A stretch of 64,000 bases of DNA from Saccharopolyspora elongata (GTDB taxonomy: Bacteria > Actinomycetota > Actinomycetes > Mycobacteriales > Pseudonocardiaceae): positions 186,001-250,000 of the forward strand of contig NZ_SMKW01000002.1 of the NCBI RefSeq assembly GCF_004348985.1, read 5' to 3'. Both the position numbers and the translations under genes were made by a program. Numbering within the stretch: position 1 is the stretch's first letter; every line of letters begins with the position of its first letter. Below the pieces are notes generated by a model. The model searched no databases and was not told the origin of the DNA. It saw only the letters and a list, made by a program, of their open reading frames with translations. This document shows, in pieces, positions 1-9,388 of this stretch.

Positions 1-249
1 GCCGTCGACGACGACGCGGAGCTGGACGACTACCTGCTCGCGACGGCGGCCGACGCGCAGCACGCGACCAGCACGTGCCGGATGGGAAGCCCGTCGGATC
101 CGGCGACGGTGGTCGATCCCGGCTGCCGGGTGCTGGGCGTGGAGGGGCTCCGCGTGGTCGACGCGTCGATCTTCCCGACGGTTCCCCGCGCGAACACCAA
201 CCTCGCGGCGATCATGGCGGGCGAGCTCATGGCCGACCGCCTCGGCTGA
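1..249 (+). CDS. GMC oxidoreductase (choline dehydrogenase-like), C-terminal part
   Basis: Open from base 1 in frame 1, so only the last 82 codons are present; the start lies outside the window. The visible part has the C-terminal signature of FAD-dependent GMC oxidoreductases: a STCRMG stretch followed by GLRVVDASIFP and ANTN, which in this family form part of the FAD and substrate pocket. The His usually just before TCRMG is seen as QHATSTCRMG. The family oxidises alcohols, for example choline or polyethylene glycol; the substrate cannot be told from this fragment. It converges on an IclR regulator only 12 bp away, which may control it. Confidence 0.9.
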   Translation, partial: AVDDDAELDDYLLATAADAQHATSTCRMGSPSDPATVVDPGCRVLGVEGLRVVDASIFPTVPRANTNLAAIMAGELMADRLG

Positions 250-261
250 CGGTGCGGCGGC

Positions 262-1038
262 TCAGATGAGCTGGGCGTGCAGCTCGTCGGCCGCCTCCTG
301 CAGCAGCGCCAGGACGTCGCCGTGCATGGTCTCGGGCGAGATCCGCTCGATGTTGCACCCGACGTGCAGCGCCGCGATCACCCGCCCGTCCCACCGGCGC
401 AGGGGCACGGCGATCGAATGGGCGCCCGGCTCCACGTCGTTCGCGACGTAGCAGTACCCGACGCGCTCGATCCCGGCGAGGGCATCGGCCCGGGCCCCGG
501 CCGCGTCGAGCGCGCCGGGGCGCTCCTGCTCCGGCAGGTGCGCGAGGAGGACCTTGCCGAGGGAGGAGATGCTCGCCGGAGTCCGGAAGCCGATGCCGCT
601 GCCCACCTGGATCAGCTGGTTCGGCACCGCGCGGGCGATCACGACCGCGTCCGCTCCGTCGAGCACGGCGACGGAGCACGCTTCCTGCAGCCGCGCACAG
701 ATCCGGTCGCACACCGGCTGCATGACCGCGCCGGTGACGTTCGAGGTCAGGTATCCGGCCGCGAGCCGCAGGATTCGCGGGCTGAGTTCGTACGCGCGGC
801 CTTCGGCGCGGACGTAGCCGAGGTGTTCGAGGGTCAGCACGGCGCGCCGCACGGTGGCGCGGGACAGGTCGAGCTTGCGCGCCAGGTCGGCCTGCGTCAG
901 TCGCCGGTTCTCGCCGTCGAAGGCCGCGAGCACGGCCAAGCCCCGGGCCAGCGCCTCGGAGAAGTCCGCCGCGTTCGGTGCGCCGGCGAGCTGCCGTTGC
1001 TTCCGGGCGGCGCTGTCGGCGTCCGCGAGTCGTCCCAA
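262..1038 (-). CDS. IclR-family transcriptional regulator
   Basis: About 258 residues, normal for IclR proteins. A winged helix-turn-helix lies at residues 45-76 (LTQADLARKLDLSRATVRRA), followed by the IclR effector-binding domain to the C-terminus with SISSLGKVLLAHL and a conserved Cys in the terminal HVGCNIERIS stretch. The N-terminal FSEALARGLAVLAAF resembles the PcaR/PcaU/PobR subgroup that controls aromatic acid catabolism. The start is a TTG with a weak GGGAA upstream; no better in-frame start was seen before the reading frame runs on antisense to hrpB, so the first residues are uncertain. It may regulate the convergent GMC oxidoreductase. Confidence 0.88.
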   Translation of the reverse strand: MGRLADADSAARKQRQLAGAPNAADFSEALARGLAVLAAFDGENRRLTQADLARKLDLSRATVRRAVLTLEHLGYVRAEGRAYELSPRILRLAAGYLTSNVTGAVMQPVCDRICARLQEACSVAVLDGADAVVIARAVPNQLIQVGSGIGFRTPASISSLGKVLLAHLPEQERPGALDAAGARADALAGIERVGYCYVANDVEPGAHSIAVPLRRWDGRVIAALHVGCNIERISPETMHGDVLALLQEAADELHAQLI

Positions 1039-1140
1039 GGTGCCATTCCCGTTCGGCGGCGGTGGTTTTCCGGCAACGTAATCGCCGAACTTCCGTGCGT
1101 CAATCGAACTGCGCGGCGGGGATGGCAAGATGGGGCCGTT

Positions 1141-3567
1141 ATGCTCGACTTCCCCGATCTTCCCGTGCGTGCCGTGCTCGACGACGTCACCCGTGCTCTC
1201 GCGGAGCACGGCACGGCGGTCCTGGTGGCGCCTCCCGGCACCGGGAAGACGACGCTCGTGCCGTTGGCGTTGGCGGAGCAGGGGTTTCGCGTCGTGGTGG
1301 CGGAGCCACGGCGGCTGGCCACCCGGGCCGCGGCGGAGCGCATGGCGAGCCTGCTCGGCGAAGAGGTCGGGCAGCGCGTGGGCTACTCGGTGCGGGGTGA
1401 GCGCCGTCGCGGCGCGGCGACGGTCGTCGAGGTGGTGACCTCCGGCCTGCTGGTGCGGCGGCTGCAATCGGATCCCGAGCTGACCGGCGTCGACGTCGTG
1501 ATGCTCGACGAATGCCACGAGCGGCACCTGGACGCGGACCTCCTGCTGGCGCTGCTGCTGGACGCCCGGGGCGGGCTGCGCCCGGACCTGCGGGTGCTGG
1601 CGACGTCGGCCACGGTGGCGGCCGGTCGGGCCGCGGAGCTGCTCGGCGGCGCACCGGTGCTGGAGGCGCACGCGCGGACCCATCCGGTCCGGACCTCGTA
1701 CCTGCCGCCGACACGTGGGGAGCGGATCGAGGCGTGCGTGGCGCGGGCGGTGCGCACCGCGCTGGCCGAGCAGGACGGCGACGTGCTGGCGTTCCTGCCC
1801 GGTGCCGGCGAGATCCGCCGCGTCGCGAACCAGCTGGGCGAGTCCGATGTGGACGTTCTGCCGCTGCACGGACGACTGCCGCACGCGCAGCAGGATTCGG
1901 CTCTGCGAATGGGGAAGCGGCGCCGCGTGGTGCTGGCCACGGCGGTCGCCGAGTCGAGTCTGACCGTGCCCGGGGTGCGCGCCGTCGTCGACTCGGGCCT
2001 GTCCCGGGTGTCGCGGGTGGACAACCGGCGCGGCCTGGCCGGGCTGGCCACGGTCCGGGTGTCGGCGGCGGTCGCCGACCAGCGAGCGGGCCGCGCCGGT
2101 CGGCAGGGGCCCGGCGTGGTGTACCGGTGCTGGCCGGAGCACGAGCACAGCACGCTGCCCGCATACCCGGAACCGGAGATCCGGACGGCCGATCTGACCC
2201 GGCTCGCCTTGGAGCTGGCGTGCTGGGGAACGCCGGACGGGTCGGCGCTGGCGTGGTGGGACGAGCCGCCCGCCGGTGCGCTGGCCGCGGGCCGCGACGT
2301 GCTGTGCGGGCTCGGTGCGCTGGACGACGACGCGGTCACGGCCCGGGGCCGCCGGATGGCGGAGCTCGGTCTGCACCCGAGGCTGGCCCGGGCCCTGCTC
2401 GACGGCCGCGAACTGGCCGGCACCGACATCACCACCGAGGTCGTGGCCCTGCTCGACAACGATGCGCTGACCAGCGAAGTCGACGTCACCACGGCGCTTT
2501 CCCGGCTGCGCCGGGGCGCGCCGGGCAGCGATCGGTGGCGGCGGGAGGTCCGCAGGCTGCGCGGTTCTGTGCAGCCGCATCCCGGCACCTCCGCGCGCGA
2601 CGATGCGGCGCTCGTCGTCGCGCTGGCGCAGCCCGAGAGGTTGGCGCGGCGCCGGGGTTCCGGTTCCGCGGTGTACCTGATGGCGTCCGGGACGGCGGTG
2701 GAGTTGCCGGGCAACTCCGGGTTGCGCGAATCGGAATGGCTCGCCGTGGCCGTCGCGGACCGGGCGCCGGGAAGCGCTTCCGGGGTCGTCCGGCTGGCCG
2801 CACCCGCGGACGAGGCGCTGGCCCGCAGTGCGGCGCCCGCGCTGGTGACGACCAGCGACGAGATCGGCTGGGCGGACGGCGATGTGCGGGCGGTCCGCGT
2901 CGAGCGGCTCGGCGCGATCACCTTGAGCAGCAGGCAGATCCGCGACCCGGACGCCGCCGAGGTCCGGCGGGCGCTGCTGGCCGGCCTGCGCGCCGAGGGA
3001 CTGGAACTGCTGTCCTGGAACGACGACGCGCGACGCCTGCGGCAGCGGCTGGGGTTCCTGCACGCTGCTCTCGGCGATCCCTGGCCCGCCATCGACGACG
3101 GAACACTGCTGTCCATAGTGGACCAATGGTTGGAACCGGAGCTCTCGGCCGCGCGGCGGCGGGCCGACCTGCGGATCCCGGCAGGCGCCGCGCTGCGGCG
3201 GCTGATCCCGTGGTCCGCGGCGGGACGCCTGGACGAGCTCGCGCCGGACCGGATCGAGGTCCCCTCCGGCTCCCGGATCAAGGTGGATTACCAGGGCGAC
3301 GGGCCCGCCCTGCCGGTGAAGCTGCAGGAGGTCTTCGGCTGGCAGGACGTGCCGCGCATCGCCGACGGCCGGGTGCCGGTGGTGCTGCACCTGCTCTCGC
3401 CGGCCGGGCGCCCGGCGGCGGTCACGGCCGATCTCGATTCGTTCTGGCGCAACGGTTACCGGCAGGTCCGCGCGGAACTGCGCGGGCGCTACCCGAAGCA
3501 CCCGTGGCCGGAGGACCCGGCCACGGCGACGCCGACCCGCCGCACCCGGCACAGCCCCGCGAGCTGA
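1141..3567 (+). CDS. hrpB: ATP-dependent helicase HrpB
   Basis: 808 residues, the normal HrpB length. Superfamily 2 DExH helicase motifs are in order: Walker A PPGTGKT at residues 31-37, DECH box at 124-127, SAT at 157-159 and motif VI QRAGRAGR at 315-322. The C-terminal third matches the HrpB-specific domain (GDGPALPVKLQEVFG, then HLLSPAGRPAAVTADL, then FWRNGYRQVRAELRGRYPKH). HrpB proteins are presumed RNA helicases; their cellular role is poorly defined and they are often non-essential. The ATG at 1141 begins the conserved MLDFPDLPVR start. It stands alone, divergent from the IclR gene by about 100 bp. Confidence 0.95.
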   Translation: MLDFPDLPVRAVLDDVTRALAEHGTAVLVAPPGTGKTTLVPLALAEQGFRVVVAEPRRLATRAAAERMASLLGEEVGQRVGYSVRGERRRGAATVVEVVTSGLLVRRLQSDPELTGVDVVMLDECHERHLDADLLLALLLDARGGLRPDLRVLATSATVAAGRAAELLGGAPVLEAHARTHPVRTSYLPPTRGERIEACVARAVRTALAEQDGDVLAFLPGAGEIRRVANQLGESDVDVLPLHGRLPHAQQDSALRMGKRRRVVLATAVAESSLTVPGVRAVVDSGLSRVSRVDNRRGLAGLATVRVSAAVADQRAGRAGRQGPGVVYRCWPEHEHSTLPAYPEPEIRTADLTRLALELACWGTPDGSALAWWDEPPAGALAAGRDVLCGLGALDDDAVTARGRRMAELGLHPRLARALLDGRELAGTDITTEVVALLDNDALTSEVDVTTALSRLRRGAPGSDRWRREVRRLRGSVQPHPGTSARDDAALVVALAQPERLARRRGSGSAVYLMASGTAVELPGNSGLRESEWLAVAVADRAPGSASGVVRLAAPADEALARSAAPALVTTSDEIGWADGDVRAVRVERLGAITLSSRQIRDPDAAEVRRALLAGLRAEGLELLSWNDDARRLRQRLGFLHAALGDPWPAIDDGTLLSIVDQWLEPELSAARRRADLRIPAGAALRRLIPWSAAGRLDELAPDRIEVPSGSRIKVDYQGDGPALPVKLQEVFGWQDVPRIADGRVPVVLHLLSPAGRPAAVTADLDSFWRNGYRQVRAELRGRYPKHPWPEDPATATPTRRTRHSPAS

Positions 3568-3616
3568 CCGTGACGGCCGCCGTCGCCCGATCGTGGGTCG
3601 CGGCCGAGGGGCGAAC

Positions 3617-3646
3617 ACCCTTCGTGCTGTGATGCGCTCGAAGGGT
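3617..3646 (+). terminator. Hairpin after hrpB
   Basis: ACCCTTCG (3617-3624) pairs perfectly with CGAAGGGT (3639-3646) across a 14-nt loop, 50 bp after the hrpB stop. It is followed by CATTTCG, not a clear T-tract, so it is only a possible rho-independent terminator. Confidence 0.4.
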
Positions 3647-3753
3647 CATTTCGCCTGGTGATCTAGAGTTTGGCCGTAGCGTGGAGGGCGGCCCGCCGAG
3701 GTTCTCCGCGACGTGGCCGACAGCCCGAATCCCGAGCATTGGGGAGGCCGCAC

Positions 3754-4167
3754 ATGTCCTTCATCCCCGGCCCGCGCACCGAACGCGGCACCAATGACCA
3801 CGCGTCCGGAGTGCTGCGACTGCGCACCACGAGCCCCGCTCCCGGCGTCGTCGTCCTGGAAACGGCCGGAATCCTGGACATGAACAGCGCCACGAACTTC
3901 GCCGACGCGGTGCGTGCGCACCTCTCGGCCGCCACCGGCACCGCCGTCCTGGACCTGTCCAGGCTTTCCTTCCTGTCCACCCACGGCGCGGTCGTGCTGC
4001 TGGAGGCCGCGCACCGCGCCCTGATGCGCGGGGTGCACCTGGTTCTGCTCTCCCAGAACAGGGTCGTGGACCGCCTGCTGGAGATGCTCGACGTCGCCGA
4101 CCGGTTCACCTACGCGACCACGGTCGAGGAGGCCGTCGGCCCCTCGGGCGCGACCGTCCTGCGTTAG
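3754..4167 (+). CDS. STAS-domain protein (anti-anti-sigma factor)
   Basis: 137 residues forming one STAS domain. The core reads AVLDLSRLSFLSTHGAVVLLEA in two overlapping pieces, with Ser75 at the place where SpoIIAA/RsbV-type proteins are phosphorylated by their anti-sigma kinase. Such proteins bind an anti-sigma factor when unphosphorylated and release a SigB/SigF-type sigma factor. The ATG at 3754 is preceded by GGGGAGG at 3741-3747. No kinase or sigma partner is encoded next to it, so it is an orphan component here. The first 20 residues are variable. Confidence 0.85.
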   Translation: MSFIPGPRTERGTNDHASGVLRLRTTSPAPGVVVLETAGILDMNSATNFADAVRAHLSAATGTAVLDLSRLSFLSTHGAVVLLEAAHRALMRGVHLVLLSQNRVVDRLLEMLDVADRFTYATTVEEAVGPSGATVLR

Positions 4168-4222
4168 CCCGAGTCGGTTCAGGACTGCGACGCCGCAACC
4201 GTTTCCCGGCTGCGCAGGGGAA

Positions 4223-5068
4223 TCAGGGCAGCGCGCCGCGCCTCCGGGCGGCGACGACCGCCTCGTGCCGGGTGTGCACGTCCAGCTTGCGCATGGCGCT
4301 GCGCAGATACGCCTTGACGGTCTCGGGTTTCAGCGAGAGCCTCCGCGCCGTTTCCGCGTTGCTGCAGCCGAGCGCGATCTGCGAGAGCACGTCCAGCTCG
4401 CGCGGCGACAACGCGGGCGGATCTCCGGCGTCCCGGGCGTCGGTGAGGTGCGCCAGCCGCTCGCACGCCCGATGCAGCCGGTCGCGCAGGACCGCGTCGT
4501 CGAGTCCCTGGGCGATGGCTCGGAACTCGGCGTGCAGCTCGCGAACCTCCTCGATCGCCACGCCGTCGCGAAGCGCCGTGCGGTCGGCGTCCGCCACGTC
4601 CAGCAGTTGCAGCCGCCGGTCCACCTCGTCGCGGACGGCGAGTTCCCCGGCCAGCCGGCGGGTCGCGTCGACCATGGTGTCGAGCACCCGGTCGCCGAGC
4701 GGGACCACGCCGCGCGCCGCGCAGTAAAGCACCCCGCGAACGGAGCCGTGCACCGTCACCGGCGCGGCGGCCACCGAGCAGATGCCCTCGGCGAGCACGG
4801 GCGCGTCGTAGTCGTGGCTGATCGTCACCGCGGACCCGTAGTCGCTCACCGCGCCCGGGCGCCGGGAGGTCATGACCTGCCCGCCGAGACCCGCCGCGGC
4901 GCGCACCTGGAGGCCCTTCAGCGCGGCCGTGCGCACGCCGGCGAACTCCGAGAGGTGCAGAGAACCCGCCGCGACCTGCCCGCCGAAGGCGACCGGCACG
5001 TCGGCCCGCTGCCGCACCACCCGCACGGCCTGCCGGAAGGCGTTCCCGTCATCCGGGCGCAAGTACAC
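4223..5068 (-). CDS. LuxR-type regulator with N-terminal GAF-like domain
   Basis: 281 residues from the GTG at 5068, which follows AAGGGGTGAAGGG; an ATG at 5122 would add 18 residues but has no clear ribosome site. The C-terminal 60 residues are a LuxR/GerE helix-turn-helix (LSPRELDVLSQIALGCSNAE, then TVKAYLRSAMRKLDV). The N-terminal half looks GAF-like, with HDYDAPVLAEGICSVAAAPV and a VHGSVRGVLYCAARG stretch, suggesting small-molecule sensing. Orthologues of this layout are commonly found next to acyl-CoA synthetase genes, and here one starts divergently 104 bp away, so it is the likely target. Confidence 0.88.
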   Translation of the reverse strand: MYLRPDDGNAFRQAVRVVRQRADVPVAFGGQVAAGSLHLSEFAGVRTAALKGLQVRAAAGLGGQVMTSRRPGAVSDYGSAVTISHDYDAPVLAEGICSVAAAPVTVHGSVRGVLYCAARGVVPLGDRVLDTMVDATRRLAGELAVRDEVDRRLQLLDVADADRTALRDGVAIEEVRELHAEFRAIAQGLDDAVLRDRLHRACERLAHLTDARDAGDPPALSPRELDVLSQIALGCSNAETARRLSLKPETVKAYLRSAMRKLDVHTRHEAVVAARRRGALP

Positions 5069-5172
5069 GATCCCTTCACCCCTTTCCGGGGGTATCGCGG
5101 ACTGATGTGTGGCGCGGAGCATAACGCCCGGCTACGCCGCGGCAAAGGAGCATGCGGCGGGAAGGGGCATTC

Positions 5173-6834
5173 GTGAGCATCGAGCCGACCGCCGCACCAG
5201 GGACGACACCGCCGCCGCAACGGGTCGCCGAGCTGCTCGCCAGGTTCGGCTCGCCGGACGCGTGCGCGGCGGACCTGCTGTGCGACGACCACCCCGCGGA
5301 CGCCGTGGCCTGCACCGTCGTCGAGGCCGATCTGACCAGCCGGGATCTCACCTACGGCGAGCTGCGCCGCGACTCGGCGCGCTTCGCCGCCGCGCTCGCC
5401 GACCTGGGCGTCGAGCCGGGCGACGCGGTCGCGGTGCTGATGGGCAAGTCGGCCGACCTGGTCGTGGCGCTGCTGGGCATCTGGCGCCGCGGCGCGGTGC
5501 ACGTGCCGCTGTTCACCGCCTTCGCGCCGCCCGCCATCGCCCTGCGGCTCAACGCCAGCGGCGCGAAGGTCGTCGTGGTCGACCAGGACCAGCGCGCCAA
5601 GCTGGAGCCGGGCGAGGACATCCCAGCCGACGCGCCGTGGCGGATCGTCGTCGCCGGGGACGCCACCGACGAGCCGACCGTCGCCGGGCTGCTCGGCCGG
5701 TACAGCGGCGACGAGCCGACCGCGCAACCCGTCCGGCTGGGTGGGGACGGCATCCTGGTCCAGCTGTTCACCTCGGGCACCACCGGAACCCCGAAGGCCG
5801 TTCCGGTGCCGATCAAGGCCCTCGCCTCGTTCCAGGCGTACCTGGAGTTCGGCCTCGACGTCCGGGCCGACGACGTGTTCTGGAACGCCGCCGACCCGGG
5901 CTGGGCGTACGGCCTGTACTACGCGATCCTCGGGCCGCTGGCGGCCGGTCGCCGGAGCATCCTGCTGCACGCGGGGTTCTCGGCCGCGCTGACCTGGCAG
6001 GTCATCCGCGAGTTCGGCGTCACCAACTTCGCCGCCGCGCCAACGGTCTACCGCAGCCTGCGCACCGATCCGGCGGGCGTGCCCGAGGGAATCAGGCTCC
6101 GCCGCGCGTCCTCGGCGGGCGAACCGCTGACGCCGGAGGTCGTGTCCTGGTCCGAGGAGCGGCTGGGCGTGGCGGTGCGCGACCACTACGGGCAGACCGA
6201 GCACGGCATGGTCATCGTCAACGCCTGGGCCGATGGCGTTCGCGAGCCGGTCAAGCCCGGCTCGATGGGCGCCGTCCTGCCTGGCTGGTCCGCCGAGGTG
6301 CTGCACGACGACCGGGACGAGCCCGCGCCCGCGGGCACCGCGGGGCGCATCGCGTTCCACGTCGCCGACAGCCCGCTGATGTGGTTCACCGGCTACGCCG
6401 CCGCGCCGGAGAAGACCGCCGAGCGCTTCTCCGCCGATGGCCGCTGGTACCTCACCGGGGACGCCGGGACGCGGGACGCCGACGGCTCCTTCTTCTTCTC
6501 CTCCCGCGACGACGACGTGATCATCATGGCCGGTTACCGCATCGGGCCGTTCGACGTCGAAAGCGTCCTGGTGCGCCACGATGCGGTGGCCGAGGCGGCC
6601 GTCATCGGCGTGCCCGACGAGCTGCGCGGCGAGGTCCTGGAGGCCTACGTCGTCCTCCGCGCGGGACGGACCGGCGACGAGGAGCTGGTCGCGGACCTCC
6701 AGCAGCTGGTGAAGCGCAGGTTCGCCGCGCACGCCTATCCGCGCTCGGTGCACTTCGTCGAGCAGCTCCCGAAAACGCCGAGCGGCAAGATCCAGCGCTT
6801 CCTGCTCCGCGAGCGGCACCGCGCCGCCCGCTGA
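5173..6834 (+). CDS. AMP-dependent acyl-CoA synthetase
   Basis: 553 residues. The ANL superfamily motifs are complete: phosphate loop TSGTTGTPK at residues 200-208, YGQTEHG near 338, YLTGDAG near 430, the hinge region RDDDVIIMAGYRIGPFDVE, and the C-terminal PSGKIQR with the catalytic lysine. Such enzymes activate a carboxylic acid to acyl-AMP and then acyl-CoA; the sequence resembles acetyl/propionyl or medium-chain synthetases rather than long-chain ones. The GTG at 5173 has GAAGGGG five bases upstream, better than the in-frame ATG at 5152. It is divergent from the LuxR-type regulator, which probably controls it. Confidence 0.92.
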   Translation: MSIEPTAAPGTTPPPQRVAELLARFGSPDACAADLLCDDHPADAVACTVVEADLTSRDLTYGELRRDSARFAAALADLGVEPGDAVAVLMGKSADLVVALLGIWRRGAVHVPLFTAFAPPAIALRLNASGAKVVVVDQDQRAKLEPGEDIPADAPWRIVVAGDATDEPTVAGLLGRYSGDEPTAQPVRLGGDGILVQLFTSGTTGTPKAVPVPIKALASFQAYLEFGLDVRADDVFWNAADPGWAYGLYYAILGPLAAGRRSILLHAGFSAALTWQVIREFGVTNFAAAPTVYRSLRTDPAGVPEGIRLRRASSAGEPLTPEVVSWSEERLGVAVRDHYGQTEHGMVIVNAWADGVREPVKPGSMGAVLPGWSAEVLHDDRDEPAPAGTAGRIAFHVADSPLMWFTGYAAAPEKTAERFSADGRWYLTGDAGTRDADGSFFFSSRDDDVIIMAGYRIGPFDVESVLVRHDAVAEAAVIGVPDELRGEVLEAYVVLRAGRTGDEELVADLQQLVKRRFAAHAYPRSVHFVEQLPKTPSGKIQRFLLRERHRAAR

Positions 6835-6917
6835 CGGGCCCCGGATCCGCTGCCGGGCGGCCGCACGCGGTCCATCATGGGAACCGCTTCGGCAACCGAC
6901 CGGATCCAGGGGGAAAC

Positions 6918-7202
6918 ATGGAAATGCCACTGGTGAACAACTGCACGGCCGAGAACTGCGCGTTCAACCACGACCACAACTGCCACGCCCTGGCCATCAC
7001 CATCGGGGAACCGGCCCACGCGCAGTGCGACACCTTCGTCGGCGGCGAGTTCGACGGCGGCGATCCGAACGCCATCGGCCACGTCGGGGCGTGCAAGATG
7101 GCCGACTGCCGGTACAACGACCACCTCGAATGCCAGGCGCCGGGCATCTCCGTCGGATACCAGCAGGACATCGTCGACTGCCTGACCTACCAACCCGCTT
7201 AG
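6918..7202 (+). CDS. DUF1540 cysteine-rich protein
   Basis: 94 residues with two tandem DUF1540 repeats. Each has the pattern C-x4-C-x7-C followed later by another Cys: NNCTAENCAFNHDHNCHA in the first and GACKMADCRYNDHLECQA in the second, with C before DTF and C before LTYQPA. The spacing suggests metal binding, probably zinc; no function has been established for the family. The ATG at 6918 is preceded by CAGGGGGA. It stands alone between the acyl-CoA synthetase and the methanethiol oxidase. Confidence 0.9.
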   Translation: MEMPLVNNCTAENCAFNHDHNCHALAITIGEPAHAQCDTFVGGEFDGGDPNAIGHVGACKMADCRYNDHLECQAPGISVGYQQDIVDCLTYQPA

Positions 7203-7305
7203 CGGGGGCCGGCGGGCGCGCGGGTCCTACGATGTGGACGGCCTCGACGCTCAGTTCGGTTGGCGAGACGCTGGGTGACGAAGCCGTTGCAGTCGAGGAG
7301 ACGTG

Positions 7306-8727
7306 ATGAGTTCTCCAACCGGACACGAGCTCGATCCCACCTTCTACCGCAGCCCGGGCGACGCCATCGCCGCGCCCGCCGAACGCCTGGCCTACGTCGT
7401 CGCGTTCGACCGGTCCGGACAGCAGCCGGACGCGCTCACGGTCATCGACACCGATCCGGGGTCGGCGAGCTTCGGCCGGGTGGTCGGCTGGGCCGACCTG
7501 CCGACCCGCGGCGACGAACTGCACCACTTCGGCTGGAACGCGTGCAGCAGCGCGTTCGCCCACGCTGGACACCACACGGACGGCCTGCAGCGCCGCTACC
7601 TGCTGCTACCCGGGTTGCGGTCGTCGAACGTGCACATCTACGACACCCATCCCGACCCGCGGCAGCCGAGGCTGGTGCGGACCGTGACGGCCGAGGAGCT
7701 CGCGGCCGGGGCCGGTTACTCCCGGCCGCACACACTGCACTGCGGCCCGGACGGGATCTACCTCTCCTGCCTCGGCGGCGCGAACGGGGACGACGGACCC
7801 GGCGGCATCGCGGTGCTCGACCACGACACGTTCGACGTCCTGCGCGCGTGGGAGACCGACCGAGGGCCGCAGCGCCTGGCCTACGACGCCTGGTGGCACC
7901 TCAACCAGAACACCCTGATCACCAGCGAGTGGGGCACGCCCTCGATGATCGAGGACGGGGTCGTCCCGGAGCTGCTGCTGAACAACGAGTACGGCCACGC
8001 CCTGCACTTCTGGGACCTGGCGGAGGGCCGCCACCGGCAGCGCGTGGACCTCGGCGCGCAGCACCAGATGGTGCTGGAGCTGCGGCCGTCGCACGACCCC
8101 GGTGCGACCTGGGGCTTCGTCGGCGTGGTGGTCAGCACCGAGGACCTGTCGGCGTCGGTCTGGCGCTGGCACCGCGAGAACGGCGACTGGCAGGCCGACA
8201 AGGTGATCACCATTCCCGCCGAGCCGGCGCCGGCCGAGGAGCTCCCGCCCGCGCTGCAGCCCTTCGGCGCGGTGCCGCCGCTGGTCACCGACATCAACCT
8301 GTCCGTCGACGACCGGTTTCTGTACGTCTCGTGCTGGGGCACCGGCGAGCTGAAGCAGTACGACGTCAGCGATCCGGCGCGGCCCCGCGAGACCGGCTCG
8401 GTCCGCCTCGGCGGGATCACCGGCCGCGTGCCGCACCCGGCCGAGCCGGACCGGCCGCTGGCCGGCGGGCCGCAGATGGTGGAGGTCAGCCGCGACGGCC
8501 GGCGCATCTACCTGACGAACTCGCTGTACGGGTCGTGGGACGACCAGTTCTACCCCGACGGCGTGGGCTCGTGGTTCGCCAAGATCGACACCGACCCGGA
8601 CGCGGGCGGCGGACTGGCGGTCGACGAGAGCTTCTTCCCGCACGGCCCGGAATTCCGCGGCCGGCGGGTCCACCAGGTACGCCTGCAGGGCGGCGACGCC
8701 TCTTCCGATTCCTACTGCTACCCATGA
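7306..8727 (+). CDS. Selenium-binding protein / methanethiol oxidase family
   Basis: 473 residues matching the SELENBP1 (SBP56) family along the whole length. Landmarks are HHFGWNACSSAF near residue 70, LLLPGLRSSNVHIYDT, LITSEWGTPSM, DINLSVDDRFLYVSCWG, AGGPQMVEVSRDGRRIYLTN and the terminal GGDASSD. Characterised members are copper-dependent methanethiol oxidases forming formaldehyde, hydrogen sulfide and hydrogen peroxide. The conserved Cys of NACSS is present. The ATG at 7306 is preferred to the adjoining GTG because GAGGAG lies five bases before it. A DsbA-fold gene follows 31 bp later in the same direction. Confidence 0.9.
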   Translation: MSSPTGHELDPTFYRSPGDAIAAPAERLAYVVAFDRSGQQPDALTVIDTDPGSASFGRVVGWADLPTRGDELHHFGWNACSSAFAHAGHHTDGLQRRYLLLPGLRSSNVHIYDTHPDPRQPRLVRTVTAEELAAGAGYSRPHTLHCGPDGIYLSCLGGANGDDGPGGIAVLDHDTFDVLRAWETDRGPQRLAYDAWWHLNQNTLITSEWGTPSMIEDGVVPELLLNNEYGHALHFWDLAEGRHRQRVDLGAQHQMVLELRPSHDPGATWGFVGVVVSTEDLSASVWRWHRENGDWQADKVITIPAEPAPAEELPPALQPFGAVPPLVTDINLSVDDRFLYVSCWGTGELKQYDVSDPARPRETGSVRLGGITGRVPHPAEPDRPLAGGPQMVEVSRDGRRIYLTNSLYGSWDDQFYPDGVGSWFAKIDTDPDAGGGLAVDESFFPHGPEFRGRRVHQVRLQGGDASSDSYCYP

Positions 8728-8758
8728 CCCGATACCGGACAAGGATGTTGACCCGAAG

Positions 8759-9364
8759 ATGACCTCCGCTTTCGCCGTCACCTGGGACTACCGCTGCCCG
8801 TTCGCCCGCAACGCGCACGAGCACCTGCTCACCGGCCTGGCCGCCGGCGCCGACTGGCAGGTCCGCTACCTGCCGTTCTCCCTCGGCCAGGCGCACGTCG
8901 AGGAGGGCCAGCCCAGCGTCTGGGAGAAACCCGAGCAGGACAGCGGGATCCTCGCCCTGCAGGCCGGTGTGGTGGTCCGGGACGAGTTCCCGGACCGGTT
9001 CCCGGCCGTGCACCGCGCCCTGTTCGAGGCGCGGCACGACGAGGGACTGCACCTCGAGGACCGCGCGGTCGTCCAACGCGTCCTCGCCGACCACGGCGTT
9101 CCCGCCGACGCGGTGTTCGCGCGCATCGACGACGGGTCCGCGCTCGGGCAGGTGCGCACCGAGCACGAGGCCTTCGTTTCCTCGCACAGCGTTTGGGGCG
9201 TGCCGACCTTCATCGTCGACGAGCAGGCCGTGTTCGTCCGCCTGATGAACCGCGCCCCGCAGGGCGCCGACCCGGCGGCGTCCATCACGACCGTCGAACG
9301 CGTGGTGGACCTGCTGGGCTGGACCGACCTCAACGAGTTCAAGCACACCGCCATCCCGCGCTGA
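8759..9364 (+). CDS. DsbA-family thioredoxin-fold protein
   Basis: 201 residues without signal peptide. DYRCPFARN at residues 10-18 is the DsbA-fold active-site loop, but the second cysteine is replaced (C-P-F-A), so a classical dithiol oxidase is unlikely. The cis-Pro loop is seen as GVPTF near residue 146. One-cysteine members of this fold include mycothiol- or glutathione-linked isomerases and FrnE-like proteins. Its place 31 bp after the methanethiol oxidase homologue suggests co-transcription and a thiol-handling role; the substrate is unknown. Confidence 0.85.
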   Translation: MTSAFAVTWDYRCPFARNAHEHLLTGLAAGADWQVRYLPFSLGQAHVEEGQPSVWEKPEQDSGILALQAGVVVRDEFPDRFPAVHRALFEARHDEGLHLEDRAVVQRVLADHGVPADAVFARIDDGSALGQVRTEHEAFVSSHSVWGVPTFIVDEQAVFVRLMNRAPQGADPAASITTVERVVDLLGWTDLNEFKHTAIPR

Positions 9365-9388
9365 CGTCCACAGTGGAGAGGCGCCTCG

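Noticed and set aside
262-3618. A 1118-codon minus-strand reading frame running through hrpB
   Set aside because: Only its last 258 codons resemble a protein (IclR). The rest is the antisense of hrpB, which has complete helicase motifs; long antisense frames are normal at this G+C content.
3668-3691. A SigB/SigF-like promoter (GTTT-N14-GGGCGG) before the STAS gene
   Set aside because: Only the -35-like part fits; GGGCGG is a weak match to GGGTA and common by chance in GC-rich DNA.
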